From: an uncultured Acidimicrobiaceae bacterium
GTDB taxonomy: Bacteria > Actinomycetota > Acidimicrobiia > Acidimicrobiales > Ilumatobacteraceae
Assembly: GCA_903919215.1 (NCBI GenBank)
Contig: CAIXHI010000430.1
Span: 1 to 16,528 of the forward strand
Length of the DNA stretch: 16,528 nucleotides
Direction of reading: 5' to 3'
This document shows positions 6,273-13,034 of the stretch, piece by piece. Made by a program: the position numbers and the translations under genes. The notes under the pieces are model-generated. The model worked only from the letters and a program-made list of their open reading frames with translations. It had not been told where the DNA came from and ran no database searches. How positions within the stretch are numbered: the stretch's first letter is position 1; each line of letters begins with the position of its first letter.

Positions 6273-6971
6273 ATGACCGTGCTCGACATGCGCGACGTCC
6301 GCAAGGTGTACCGCAGCGGCGATGCCGACATCGTCGCGCTCGACCATGCAACCCTGCAGGTCGACCACGGCGAGATCGTCGCACTGCTCGGGCCGTCGGG
6401 GTCGGGTAAGACCACCCTGTTGTCGATCGCCGGTGGCCTGCTGACGCCCACCGAAGGAACTGTCACGGTCAACGGCATCGACATCACCGGGCACGACGCG
6501 AAGGAGCTCACCAAGTTCCGTCGCGAGAACATTGGTTTCGTCTTCCAGGCGGTCAACCTCGTGCCGTTCTTGAACGCCGAGGAGAACTTGCTCGTGGTCG
6601 ACGAACTCGGCGGAGGCAAGGGTGGCAAGACCGCCAAGGGCCGCGCCCGCGAACTGCTCGACGAGTTGGGCCTCGGTGCTCGCACGCGCAACCTGCCTGC
6701 GCAGCTCAGCGGCGGCGAGCGCCAGCGCGTCGCCATCGGCCGTGCGCTGTTCAACAACCCGAAGCTGGTGCTGTTCGACGAGCCGACGTCTGCGCTCGAC
6801 ACCAAGATCGGCGCCCAGGTGATGGAGCTCATTCGCAACGAGATGAAGGCTCGCGACACCGCCGCCATCATCGTCACTCACGACCGGCGCATGACGCAGT
6901 ACGCCGATCGCACGGTGGAGATTGTCGACGGTCGGCTGGGTGCCGAGGCGCCGGTAGCGCCGCAGGCGTAA
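6273..6971 (+). CDS. ABC transporter ATP-binding protein (LolD/MacB/DevA type)
   Basis: This 232-residue nucleotide-binding subunit powers the two upstream permeases. Motifs in order: Walker A GPSGSGKT (40-47), Q-loop Gln92 in FVFQAVNLVPFLNAEEN, signature LSGGE (145-149), Walker B LVLFDE (165-170), D-loop SALD (173-176) and switch His203 in VTHD. The FVFQ..NLVPFL.A.EN wording is typical of the MacB/LolD/DevA exporter group and agrees with the permease type. Length is normal for a stand-alone ATPase of this kind. It is the last gene of the three-gene operon. The gene ends 10 bp from the convergent vapC-like gene, with only weak hairpins between and no good terminator. Read-through into antisense of the toxin-antitoxin genes is possible. 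Confidence 0.95.
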   Translation: MTVLDMRDVRKVYRSGDADIVALDHATLQVDHGEIVALLGPSGSGKTTLLSIAGGLLTPTEGTVTVNGIDITGHDAKELTKFRRENIGFVFQAVNLVPFLNAEENLLVVDELGGGKGGKTAKGRARELLDELGLGARTRNLPAQLSGGERQRVAIGRALFNNPKLVLFDEPTSALDTKIGAQVMELIRNEMKARDTAAIIVTHDRRMTQYADRTVEIVDGRLGAEAPVAPQA

Positions 6972-6981
6972 CGGACGCCCG

Positions 6982-7410
6982 TCACGGGTTCGCCGGCACC
7001 ACCCGCAGGCCCGCAGCGCGAGCGGCGTCACTGAGCCGCCGGTCCCAGGTCGCCATGACCACATTCCCGTCGCGCAGAGCGAGCGCACTCGCGAGGTGCA
7101 CCGCATCGGCGCCCGACAGCGCATGTCGCTCGGCCAATGCACCGGCCGCGGCCGTGACCTCCGTCGTCAGCTCGACGGTGCGGACTGCGTGCCAGCACCG
7201 TGACCAGTGGTGAACCGCATCCGTGAGCGCTGCACGGTCGATGTCGCCACGGCGGAACGATGCAGCAAGTGCAGCCCTGGTTTCCGGCACTGCGAGCGGA
7301 CTCGACGCCACCACATCAGCGGCGTTCCACATCTCGCCGGCCAACTCACTGCCGACTTCGTCAATCACCAGCTTCACGAACGCATTCGTGTCGAAGTACA
7401 GCAGGGTCAT
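6982..7410 (-). CDS. vapC: PIN-domain ribonuclease toxin, VapC family
   Basis: This 142-residue PIN-domain protein is a predicted Mg2+-dependent endoribonuclease that blocks translation, by known VapC behaviour, when released from its antitoxin. The acidic active-site set is complete: Asp7 in YFDTNAFVK, Glu43 in VPETRAAL, Asp102 in SGADAVHLASAL and Asp123 in ATWDRRL. Length is typical. Start ATG at 7410 overlaps the upstream antitoxin stop in an ATGA, the standard toxin-antitoxin coupling that lets antitoxin be made first. It is transcribed from the antitoxin promoter and converges on the ABC ATPase gene. The RNA target cannot be inferred. The open frame and intact residues argue that it is functional. 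Confidence 0.92.
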   Translation of the reverse strand: MTLLYFDTNAFVKLVIDEVGSELAGEMWNAADVVASSPLAVPETRAALAASFRRGDIDRAALTDAVHHWSRCWHAVRTVELTTEVTAAAGALAERHALSGADAVHLASALALRDGNVVMATWDRRLSDAARAAGLRVVPANP

Positions 7411-7685
7411 CGGTCGCGCCCGCGATGCTCGGCGACGATGTTGGACACCGACACGCCAGGCGCAACCTCGATGCGGGGCCAGCTGCCGGCCTTCGGCCGT
7501 GTCAGCGTCTGTGGTCGACCCAACACGCCGTCACGAGTGAGCCGCTCGATGAGGTCAGTGGACTCCACCGGCACCATCCGCGCCACAGGCACCCCGTGGT
7601 CGGTGATGGTCACCTCCTCGCCCTCGCGCACCTTCTGCAACCAGTCGGCGAGGTTGGCCCGCAGTGCGGTGATTCCGACGTCCAT
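7407..7685 (-). CDS. vapB: Antitoxin, Phd/YefM-VapB type
   Basis: This 92-residue antitoxin partners the PIN toxin immediately downstream. The N-terminal half, MDVGITALRANLADWLQKV then EGEEVTITDHGVPVARMVPV, is the Phd/YefM DNA-binding fold found in many vapB-type antitoxins; it binds its own promoter. The C-terminal half (about 45-92), with Pro- and Lys/Arg-containing segments, would wrap the toxin and block its active site. I chose ATG 7685 rather than a TTG at 7700 for two reasons. Phd-family proteins usually start just before this helix, and a TANNNT hexamer sits exactly 6 nt before the ATG, as for other leaderless genes here. Direct repeats over the promoter may be its operators. The gene overlaps vapC by 4 nt. 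Confidence 0.88.
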   Translation of the reverse strand: MDVGITALRANLADWLQKVREGEEVTITDHGVPVARMVPVESTDLIERLTRDGVLGRPQTLTRPKAGSWPRIEVAPGVSVSNIVAEHRGRDR

Positions 7686-7691
7686 GTCGGC

Positions 7692-7697
7692 AACGTA
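7692..7697 (-). promoter_or_regulatory. -10 hexamer TACGTT for a leaderless vapBC mRNA
   Basis: On the minus strand TACGTT is followed by gccgac (6 nt) and the ATG at 7685, with no Shine-Dalgarno sequence. Transcription would begin on the start codon. Confidence 0.5.
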
Positions 7698-7722
7698 CAA
7701 CAGGAGGCTGCCGATCCGTACA
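7694..7722 (-). promoter_or_regulatory. Direct repeat TGTACG, candidate antitoxin operator pair
   Basis: TGTACG occurs on the minus strand at 7699-7694 and 7722-7717, 23 bp apart (about two helical turns), each containing the palindromic core GTAC. The first copy overlaps the proposed -10 and the second falls in the -35 region, positions where VapB binding would repress transcription. Confidence 0.35.
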
Positions 7723-7725
7723 GAA

Positions 7726-7995
7726 TTACCGAACGCCCATCACCCGCATCAGATCGTTGCTGCGGGCGATGCAATCGCCCCCCGCGGCGTCGAACGCCTG
7801 GTTCAGTTTCCCGAGTGCCGCGCGGAACGATGTGTTCCAGTCGTTCTCGAACCGGTCACGGGCCGGGCCGACCCAGGTGGTGCCGGCCATCATCGACGAG
7901 ACGGTGCTCATCACCCCCTCGATCGTGGTGATCTGCTGGCGCAATGTGCGCCCCAGCGAGGCGAGTTGTTCCGGGTTGGCGCCGTACATGGTCAT
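7726..7995 (-). CDS. WXG100 family (Esx-like) small protein, orphan
   Basis: This 89-residue protein has the WXG100 plan: two amphipathic helices joined by a turn with the motif, here TTWVGPARDRFENDW with WVG at 41-43. It has no signal peptide, as usual. Start ATG 7995 is set by AAGGAG at 8002-8007 (minus strand), 6 nt upstream. Known family members are secreted as helical-hairpin dimers by ESX/type VII machinery, often with a paired partner or a larger polymorphic toxin. Here no partner, EccC ATPase or LXG/PE/PPE-like gene is visible. The C-terminal end (ARSNDLMRVMGVR) has no clear YxxxD/E secretion motif. It could be a homodimeric substrate of a distant system or a WXG-fold domain with another role. 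The vapBC pair lies 40 bp downstream on the same strand but has its own likely promoter. Confidence 0.8.
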   Translation of the reverse strand: MTMYGANPEQLASLGRTLRQQITTIEGVMSTVSSMMAGTTWVGPARDRFENDWNTSFRAALGKLNQAFDAAGGDCIARSNDLMRVMGVR

Positions 7996-8001
7996 GGCCG
8001 T

Positions 8002-8007
8002 CTCCTT
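8002..8007 (-). promoter_or_regulatory. Shine-Dalgarno sequence for the WXG100 gene
   Basis: AAGGAG on the minus strand, 6 nt before ATG 7995, fixes this start against the longer open frame that extends upstream, whose translation (Arg/Ala-rich) looks noncoding. Confidence 0.7.
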
Positions 8008-8081
8008 CGTGACGCCAGCGGTGCAGCGTCTCGCCCACACTGGGTACAGCGACCGGCCCGATCCGGCAGCGGTGTTCAGGT

Positions 8082-8600
8082 TCAGCGCAGGTCGAGCAAC
8101 GGCAGCAGCAGGGCGAGGTTGTCGGGCACGAACCGCTCGGCCGCGATCAGTTGCTCGAGCCCCGCACGATCGACCCAGCGCACCTCGGCGATCTCGCCGT
8201 CGGTGAACGTGAACGGCCCGTCGTGGATGGTGACGTAGCCGCGGCCCCACAGCGCCACCGATTCGTCCACATAACGACCAGCGCCGAGGTGCACCAGGTT
8301 GCTCGCCCGCACGCCTAACTCCTCAGCCAGTTCCCGCCGAGCCGCAGTGTCGTAGTCCTCACCAGCGCACACCACTCCGCCAGCGGCGATGTCCCACATA
8401 CCGGGCCACACATCTTTGGTGTCGGCCCGCCGGTGCACGAGCAGACGGCCATCGTTGCCGATGACCGCGATCGAGACCGCCCGATGCTGCAGCCGCCCGG
8501 CACGCATCTCGCGCCGGGTCACTGTCGCGATCACATGATCGGCGTCGTCGACGACATCCACGAGCTCGGTCCCGGGTTCCACTTCCACGATGCCTAGCAT
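8082..8600 (-). CDS. NUDIX hydrolase (YfcD/IPP-isomerase-like subgroup)
   Basis: With start ATG 8600 the product is 172 residues. The Nudix box is perfect: Gly75-x5-Glu81-x7-REL-AEELGV (75-97), which binds the divalent metals used to cleave nucleoside diphosphate-X substrates. The N-terminal ELVDVVDDADHVIATVTRREMRAGRLQHRAVSIAV pattern resembles the YfcD and isopentenyl-diphosphate-isomerase-like branch, where many members have no assigned substrate. The frame is open further upstream to 8696, but that part would lie opposite the start of the M20 gene and does not resemble the family. GTG codons at 8588 and 8582 are also possible starts. There is no Shine-Dalgarno sequence. It is divergent from the amidohydrolase gene with only 6 bp between start codons, and lies 86 bp upstream of the WXG100 gene on the same strand. 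Confidence 0.88.
   Translation of the reverse strand: MLGIVEVEPGTELVDVVDDADHVIATVTRREMRAGRLQHRAVSIAVIGNDGRLLVHRRADTKDVWPGMWDIAAGGVVCAGEDYDTAARRELAEELGVRASNLVHLGAGRYVDESVALWGRGYVTIHDGPFTFTDGEIAEVRWVDRAGLEQLIAAERFVPDNLALLLPLLDLR
8595..8600 (+). promoter_or_regulatory. -10 hexamer TAGCAT for a leaderless M20 amidohydrolase mRNA
   Basis: TAGCAT is followed by gcgcgc (6 nt) and the ATG at 8607; no Shine-Dalgarno sequence is present. The hexamer overlaps the start codon of the divergent NUDIX gene. Confidence 0.45.
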
Positions 8601-8609
8601 GCGCGCATG
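8598..8609. promoter_or_regulatory. 12-bp palindrome with a start codon at each end
   Basis: CATGCGCGCATG is a perfect palindrome. Its left CAT is the minus-strand ATG of the NUDIX gene and its right ATG starts the M20 gene. It could be an operator acting on both genes, or chance. Confidence 0.4.
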
Positions 8610-9845
8610 GAACTCGACCCTGCACTCACGGGAAGCCTGCGCGAGGAAGCCCGCGAAGTACTCGACGAGACGATCACTCTTCGGCGCGCGCTGCACCGCT
8701 GGCCGGAGTTGGGCAACGACCTACCCGTCACGCGTGAGCACGTGCTGGCAGCGTTGGAGGGGCTTCCGCTCACCGTCACCCAGCACTCCACCACCAGCGG
8801 GTTGGCCGCAGTACTCGACGGCGGTCGCCCTGGCCCCACGGTGCTGCTGCGCGGCGATATGGACGCGCTGCCACTGCACGAGGACACCGACCTCGACTTC
8901 ACCAGCGCGATCGACGGGGCAATGCACGCCTGCGGTCACGACACGCACACTGCAATGTTGGTCGGTGCGGCCAAGGTGCTGAGCGCTCGACGCGCCGAGA
9001 TCCCCGGGCGTGTGCTGTTCATGTTCCAACCCGGCGAAGAAGGGTTCGGTGGCGCCGAGTTCATGTTGAACGAAGGGTTGCTCGACCTGCCGACGCGCGC
9101 AGACGGCAGCGAGTCGCCCGTCACCGGCGCGTATGCGCTGCACATGACGGCCAACCTGCCCAGCGGTTGGATCGCCACCCGCAAGGGTTCGATCATGGCG
9201 TCATCCGACCAGATGCTGATCACCGTGACCGGTCGCGGCGGGCATGCCAGCCAACCGCACTCCGCGCTCGACCCCATCCCGATCGCCTGCGAGATCGTGC
9301 AGGCACTCCAGACAATGGTCACGCGCACGATTGATGTGTTCGACCCCACGGTGGTCACTGTCGGGCGCATCACTGCCGGTACCACCAACAACGTCATCCC
9401 CGAGACTGCTGTCATCGAGGGCACGATCCGCGCGATCAGCGAGCGCACCCGTACGAAGGTGCGCGACGGTATTCGGCGCGTGGCCGAGGGTGTCAGTGCT
9501 GCACACGATGCGCAGGTCAGCATCCAGTTCCACGACGGCTACCCCGTCACGGTGAATCACCCGGGCTCGGCCGAGTTCGCGCTCGACGTTGCCGGCGAGA
9601 TCGTCGGGCGCCATGCGGCCGTCACGCTGCCCAACCCGGTGATGGGTGCCGAAGACTTCAGCTACGTCCTGCAGCGCATCCCTGGCGCAATGATGTTCCT
9701 CGGCGGCACGCCCGACGACAAGAACCCGGCGACCGCCGCGCCGAACCACTCGAATCGGGTGAGGTTCGACGAGGGGGCGATGCAGAACGGCATCGCCGTA
9801 TACAGCGCGATGGCACTGCGCCACCTCGCCGGCGCCCCCACCTGA
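8607..9845 (+). CDS. M20 family metallo-amidohydrolase (hippurate/N-acyl amino acid hydrolase-like)
   Basis: This 412-residue enzyme is of the M20D amidohydrolase group (hippurate hydrolase, N-acetyl-amino acid deacetylase, IAA-amino acid hydrolase relatives). It cleaves the amide bond of N-acylated amino acids using two metal ions. Expected ligands are visible: Cys109 and His111 in MHACGHDTH, Glu145 after catalytic Glu144 in QPGEEG, His179 in YALHM, and His381 in PNHSN. The lid/dimerisation domain spans about 190-300, including GRGGHASQPH (209-218). Length is typical. There is no signal peptide, so it is cytosolic. Start ATG 8607 has a TAGCAT -10 at leaderless spacing. The exact acyl group and amino acid cannot be read from sequence. 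It ends 67 bp before the convergent mannosidase end, with a nested hairpin between. Confidence 0.93.
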   Translation: MELDPALTGSLREEAREVLDETITLRRALHRWPELGNDLPVTREHVLAALEGLPLTVTQHSTTSGLAAVLDGGRPGPTVLLRGDMDALPLHEDTDLDFTSAIDGAMHACGHDTHTAMLVGAAKVLSARRAEIPGRVLFMFQPGEEGFGGAEFMLNEGLLDLPTRADGSESPVTGAYALHMTANLPSGWIATRKGSIMASSDQMLITVTGRGGHASQPHSALDPIPIACEIVQALQTMVTRTIDVFDPTVVTVGRITAGTTNNVIPETAVIEGTIRAISERTRTKVRDGIRRVAEGVSAAHDAQVSIQFHDGYPVTVNHPGSAEFALDVAGEIVGRHAAVTLPNPVMGAEDFSYVLQRIPGAMMFLGGTPDDKNPATAAPNHSNRVRFDEGAMQNGIAVYSAMALRHLAGAPT

Positions 9846-9849
9846 CGCA

Positions 9850-9896
9850 GCGTTTGAAGCCGAAACCGCACGGAGTGCGGGTGAGGCTTCAAACGC
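9850..9896. terminator. Nested inverted repeat between convergent genes (bidirectional terminator candidate)
   Basis: Perfect 12-bp arms gcgtttgaagcc (9850-9861) and ggcttcaaacgc (9885-9896) enclose a second perfect 6-bp stem, ccgcac (9866-9871) and gtgcgg (9875-9880), around a gga loop. The two stems are joined by a 4x4 internal loop, gaaa opposite gtga, that can form tandem G-A pairs. It fills most of the gap between the M20 stop (9843-9845) and the mannosidase stop (9912). There is no long T-run on either strand, so termination would rely on the stem. Confidence 0.65.
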
Positions 9897-9911
9897 AGTG
9901 GCTGCGCGGCG

Positions 9912-12900
9912 CTAGCTGAGGCGCAGGGTCATCAGTTCGAAGGGACGCAGGGTGAGGGCAACGATGCCGTCTCCCACCTCGAACGCTTGCTGCGGCTCCT
10001 CCAGCAGGTTGCAGGTGGCCGCCTCGGAGACACGACCGGCACCGAGCGCAACAGTGCAGGCCGTGCGCGCACCGCATGCCTCGTACACACGCACGATCAG
10101 GTCGCCGCTGCCATCGTCCGCGCGCTTGATCGCGCTGACCTGCACACCGGGGTGATCGAGATGCACGACCGGCAATGGAGCCGACTCGGCAATGCCGGGC
10201 CCCACGACACGGAGTGGCGTGTTCAGCGCCTCGGCCTCGCGCAGCACGTCGTGCAGACCAGGACCGTGGGGCAGGATCGCCAGGGTCACGCGATGCTGCC
10301 CATGATCCTGCACAGGTGACGGGTACTTCGCCGCACGCAGCAGCGACACGCGGATGCCGCCGTCCTGCACACCGTGGCCGTAACGACCGTCGTTCAGCAC
10401 CGCCACACCGAAGCCGGGTTCGCTGAGGTCGGCATACCGATGTGCACACACCTCGAACTTGGCGGCATCCCACGACGTGCTGGCGTGCGTGGGCCGCATG
10501 ACGTGGCCGAACTGGATCTCGCACGCTGCCTCGCGGGCGTGCACATCGAGCGGCACCATCAGCGACAGCAACTGCTCGTCCTCGTGCCAGTCGATATCGA
10601 AGCTGAGATCCAGGCGCGGGCTCCCCGCACGCAGCGTCATCGTCTGCACGATCGTGCTGCGGCCGAACGCCCGACACACACGCAGCGTCGCCACCAACGG
10701 TCCGGCGTCGACGATGTCCACCGACTGCACCCCGCCGACCTCGGCGCCCAGGCTGCGGGTCCATTCCTCGAGGTCCCACGCGTCGTACTCCACCGGGTGG
10801 TCGGGTGCCAGTTCCAGCGACACCTGCTTGCCGACGGGCAGCAATTCGCGTGCGGCCCGCAGATCGATGATCGAGGTGATCGTGCCGTCGAGATCCCAGT
10901 TCACGGCGAGCGAACCGTTCGCGAACGAGTGCTCGGTGACGGTGACGACATCATTGATCGGGTGAGCCGCCAGTGCCGCCAACCCAAGCGCAGGCACCTC
11001 GGCAAGGAAGGCGTGCGAGCCATCCGCGAGCGTCTGCAACGAGCCGGCGCCCGCGGGTGCTGTTGCAGTTGCAACGACTTCGCGGCGAAGTCCACCGCCA
11101 GCGGCGTTCGCGAGCGATGCTGTCGACGGGGCGATGCGGGCCAAGGCTTCGGTGATCAGTTGCTCGAGGCGAGCGGCGACACGTGCGTGCGCGGCCTCGG
11201 CATCCTCGTAGACCCACGTGATCGATGAGCCGGGGATGATGTCGTGGAACTGCTGCAGCAACACTTCCTTCCATAGGTCTTCCAGCTCGAGATCGACCTC
11301 CAACGGCACCTCGCCGCACGCCGTGGCCCACCACAACTCGGCCTCGCGCAGCAACCCTTCACAACGCCGGTTGCCGACCTTCGTGCGCGACTGGCTGGTG
11401 AGCGTGCCGCGGTGCATCTCGAAGTACAGCTCGCCGTTCCAGACCGGCACTGTTACGCCGGCAGCGATCTCGGCCTCCACCTGCGTGAAGAACTCGTCGG
11501 TGGTGCCCTGGCGCACGCGCGGTGCACCGTCGAGGTCGGCGAACCGGCGGGCGCGCTCGATCATCTCGCGCGTGGGGCCGCCTCCCCCGTTGCCGTGACC
11601 GAATGGCATCAACGACACATCGCTCCAGCCGTGCTCCTTGAAGTTGCGTTCGGCGTGCAGCAGTTCCTCGCCGACGACCGTGGCGTTGTAGGTGTCGACC
11701 GGCGGGAAGTGGGTGAGCACCTCTGAGCCGTCGAGGCCCTGCCAACGGAACGTGTTGTGCGGGAAGCGGTTCTGTTTGTTCCAGCTGAGCTTCTGGGTGA
11801 CGAACCGCTCGCACCCACCAGCGCGGAAGATCTGCGGCAGTGATGCCGGGTAGCCGAACACATCCGGAATCCAGACCTCGGTACTGCGTGCACCGAACCG
11901 CGACTCGAAGTAGCGCTGGCCGTACAGCAGTTGGCGCACGAGGCTCTCACCGCTGGGCAGGTTCATGTCGGCTTCCACCCACATACCGCCCACGGGTTGC
12001 CACTGCCCCAGCGCCACGCGCTCGCGGATTCGTTCGAACAGCGCCGGATACTGGCGTTCGATCCAGTCGTACTGCGCGGCCTGCGAACATACGAACCGGT
12101 ACTCGGGATAGAGATCCATCATCTGCGTCGCCGACGCGAACGTGCGGGCGCATTTGCGAACCGTCTCGCGCAGGGGCCACAGCCAGGCTGTGTCGATGTG
12201 CGCGTGCCCGACGGCCACCACCTGGTGTGCGCTGGCGACCGCCGGCTGGGCCAGGGCCGGTGCGAGCAGTCGCCGCGCGTGTGCGGCCGTGCCCGACACG
12301 TTGTACAGGTCGAGCGCATTGAACGCAGTTTCCAGTTGGCGCAACAGGCGCTGGCGTCGCTTGTCGGCAGCGGGCAGCGCAGCCATCACCCCCAGCAGCA
12401 CCTCGACATCGAGCAGCAGGTGAAACACCTCGTCGTCGCGCACCGCCAGCGTCGCCTCGCGCAGGTGGTAGATCGGCTGTTCACCAGCGGTGGCCAGCGA
12501 GCCGAGATGCCCCTTCTGCGTGCCGACCATCGGGAACGCAGGGTTGGCGGCGGCCTCCACGACCAGGGTCAGCGTTCCAGCGGTGACAGCGAGCGGCACG
12601 GCCGTGCGGCGGGGATGGATGCCCTGTACTGGTTCGCCGTTGCCGTCCGCGCCGGGCGCCCACACCAGCCCTTCGGATTGGAACCCGGCACTGTCGGGGT
12701 GGAAGCCGAGATCGATGACGGCCTCGACCGACGCACCCACCCACTCCGCCGGTACATCGACCGTGAAGCGGAACCACGTCGTGCCCCACGGTCGGCCCCA
12801 GCGATCGCCGATCACGAACGGCCGCGCATCAGCGGCCAGCCCGGCCATCGCCTCGGTGTACGACACCGGCTCGCCGGGGGCGTCCCACGCCTCGACCTGC

Positions 12901-12992
12901 ATCGGCACTCGTGCCCGGTACATCGCCGGCATGATGCGCTCACCCAACTCTCGTCGGATGCGTCGCTCCACCAAGACCGAGTCGTCGTGCAT
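9912..12992 (-). CDS. Alpha-mannosidase, glycoside hydrolase family 38
   Basis: This 1026-residue enzyme hydrolyses alpha-mannosides with retention of configuration. An N-terminal beta domain (about 1-250) comes first. The catalytic GH38 domain then starts VAVGHAHIDTAWLWP (259-273), giving zinc ligands His265 and Asp267. Nucleophile Asp377 is in EVWIPDVFGY, and a third zinc-ligand histidine is His466 in FGHGNGGGGPT. A helical middle domain and C-terminal beta domains (about 620-1026) follow. Length matches the cytosolic GH38 group (yeast Ams1, bacterial MngB-like relatives). No signal peptide is present, so the substrate must be intracellular: imported mannosides or recycled mannose glycans. 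No sugar transporter or regulator is adjacent. Start ATG 12992 has TAGCCT exactly 6 nt upstream and no Shine-Dalgarno sequence. It is divergent from the CoA-transferase gene. Confidence 0.95.
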   Translation of the reverse strand: MHDDSVLVERRIRRELGERIMPAMYRARVPMQVEAWDAPGEPVSYTEAMAGLAADARPFVIGDRWGRPWGTTWFRFTVDVPAEWVGASVEAVIDLGFHPDSAGFQSEGLVWAPGADGNGEPVQGIHPRRTAVPLAVTAGTLTLVVEAAANPAFPMVGTQKGHLGSLATAGEQPIYHLREATLAVRDDEVFHLLLDVEVLLGVMAALPAADKRRQRLLRQLETAFNALDLYNVSGTAAHARRLLAPALAQPAVASAHQVVAVGHAHIDTAWLWPLRETVRKCARTFASATQMMDLYPEYRFVCSQAAQYDWIERQYPALFERIRERVALGQWQPVGGMWVEADMNLPSGESLVRQLLYGQRYFESRFGARSTEVWIPDVFGYPASLPQIFRAGGCERFVTQKLSWNKQNRFPHNTFRWQGLDGSEVLTHFPPVDTYNATVVGEELLHAERNFKEHGWSDVSLMPFGHGNGGGGPTREMIERARRFADLDGAPRVRQGTTDEFFTQVEAEIAAGVTVPVWNGELYFEMHRGTLTSQSRTKVGNRRCEGLLREAELWWATACGEVPLEVDLELEDLWKEVLLQQFHDIIPGSSITWVYEDAEAAHARVAARLEQLITEALARIAPSTASLANAAGGGLRREVVATATAPAGAGSLQTLADGSHAFLAEVPALGLAALAAHPINDVVTVTEHSFANGSLAVNWDLDGTITSIIDLRAARELLPVGKQVSLELAPDHPVEYDAWDLEEWTRSLGAEVGGVQSVDIVDAGPLVATLRVCRAFGRSTIVQTMTLRAGSPRLDLSFDIDWHEDEQLLSLMVPLDVHAREAACEIQFGHVMRPTHASTSWDAAKFEVCAHRYADLSEPGFGVAVLNDGRYGHGVQDGGIRVSLLRAAKYPSPVQDHGQHRVTLAILPHGPGLHDVLREAEALNTPLRVVGPGIAESAPLPVVHLDHPGVQVSAIKRADDGSGDLIVRVYEACGARTACTVALGAGRVSEAATCNLLEEPQQAFEVGDGIVALTLRPFELMTLRLS

Positions 12993-12998
12993 ATCGCG

Positions 12999-13004
12999 AG
13001 GCTA
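12999..13004 (-). promoter_or_regulatory. -10 hexamer TAGCCT for a leaderless mannosidase mRNA
   Basis: On the minus strand TAGCCT is followed by cgcgat (6 nt) and the ATG at 12992. The hexamer is identical to the one before the aldehyde dehydrogenase gene, with identical spacing. Confidence 0.5.
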
Positions 13005-13005
13005 A

Positions 13006-13034
13006 GTGACCGACCCCGGCCCACGCAGTACCGT
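13006..13034 (+). promoter_or_regulatory. Candidate promoter of the CoA-transferase/kynureninase operon
   Basis: GTGACC (13006-13011, four of six bases matching TTGACA), a 17-bp spacer and TACCGT (13029-13034) are followed 7 nt later by the ATG at 13042. This would give a leaderless or nearly leaderless transcript. It lies beside the divergent mannosidase promoter in a 49-bp shared gap. Confidence 0.4.

Noticed and set aside
6965..6988. Hairpins between the ABC ATPase and vapC (GGCGT-AACGG-ACGCC and CCCG-TCA-CGGG)
   Set aside because: The stems are only 4-5 bp, overlap each other and have no T-run, so they are within what GC-rich sequence gives by chance; not called a terminator.
8601..8696. 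Longer N-terminus of the NUDIX hydrolase
   Set aside because: It would lie antisense to the first 90 bases of the M20 gene and has no family resemblance before the EVEPGTELVDVV segment.
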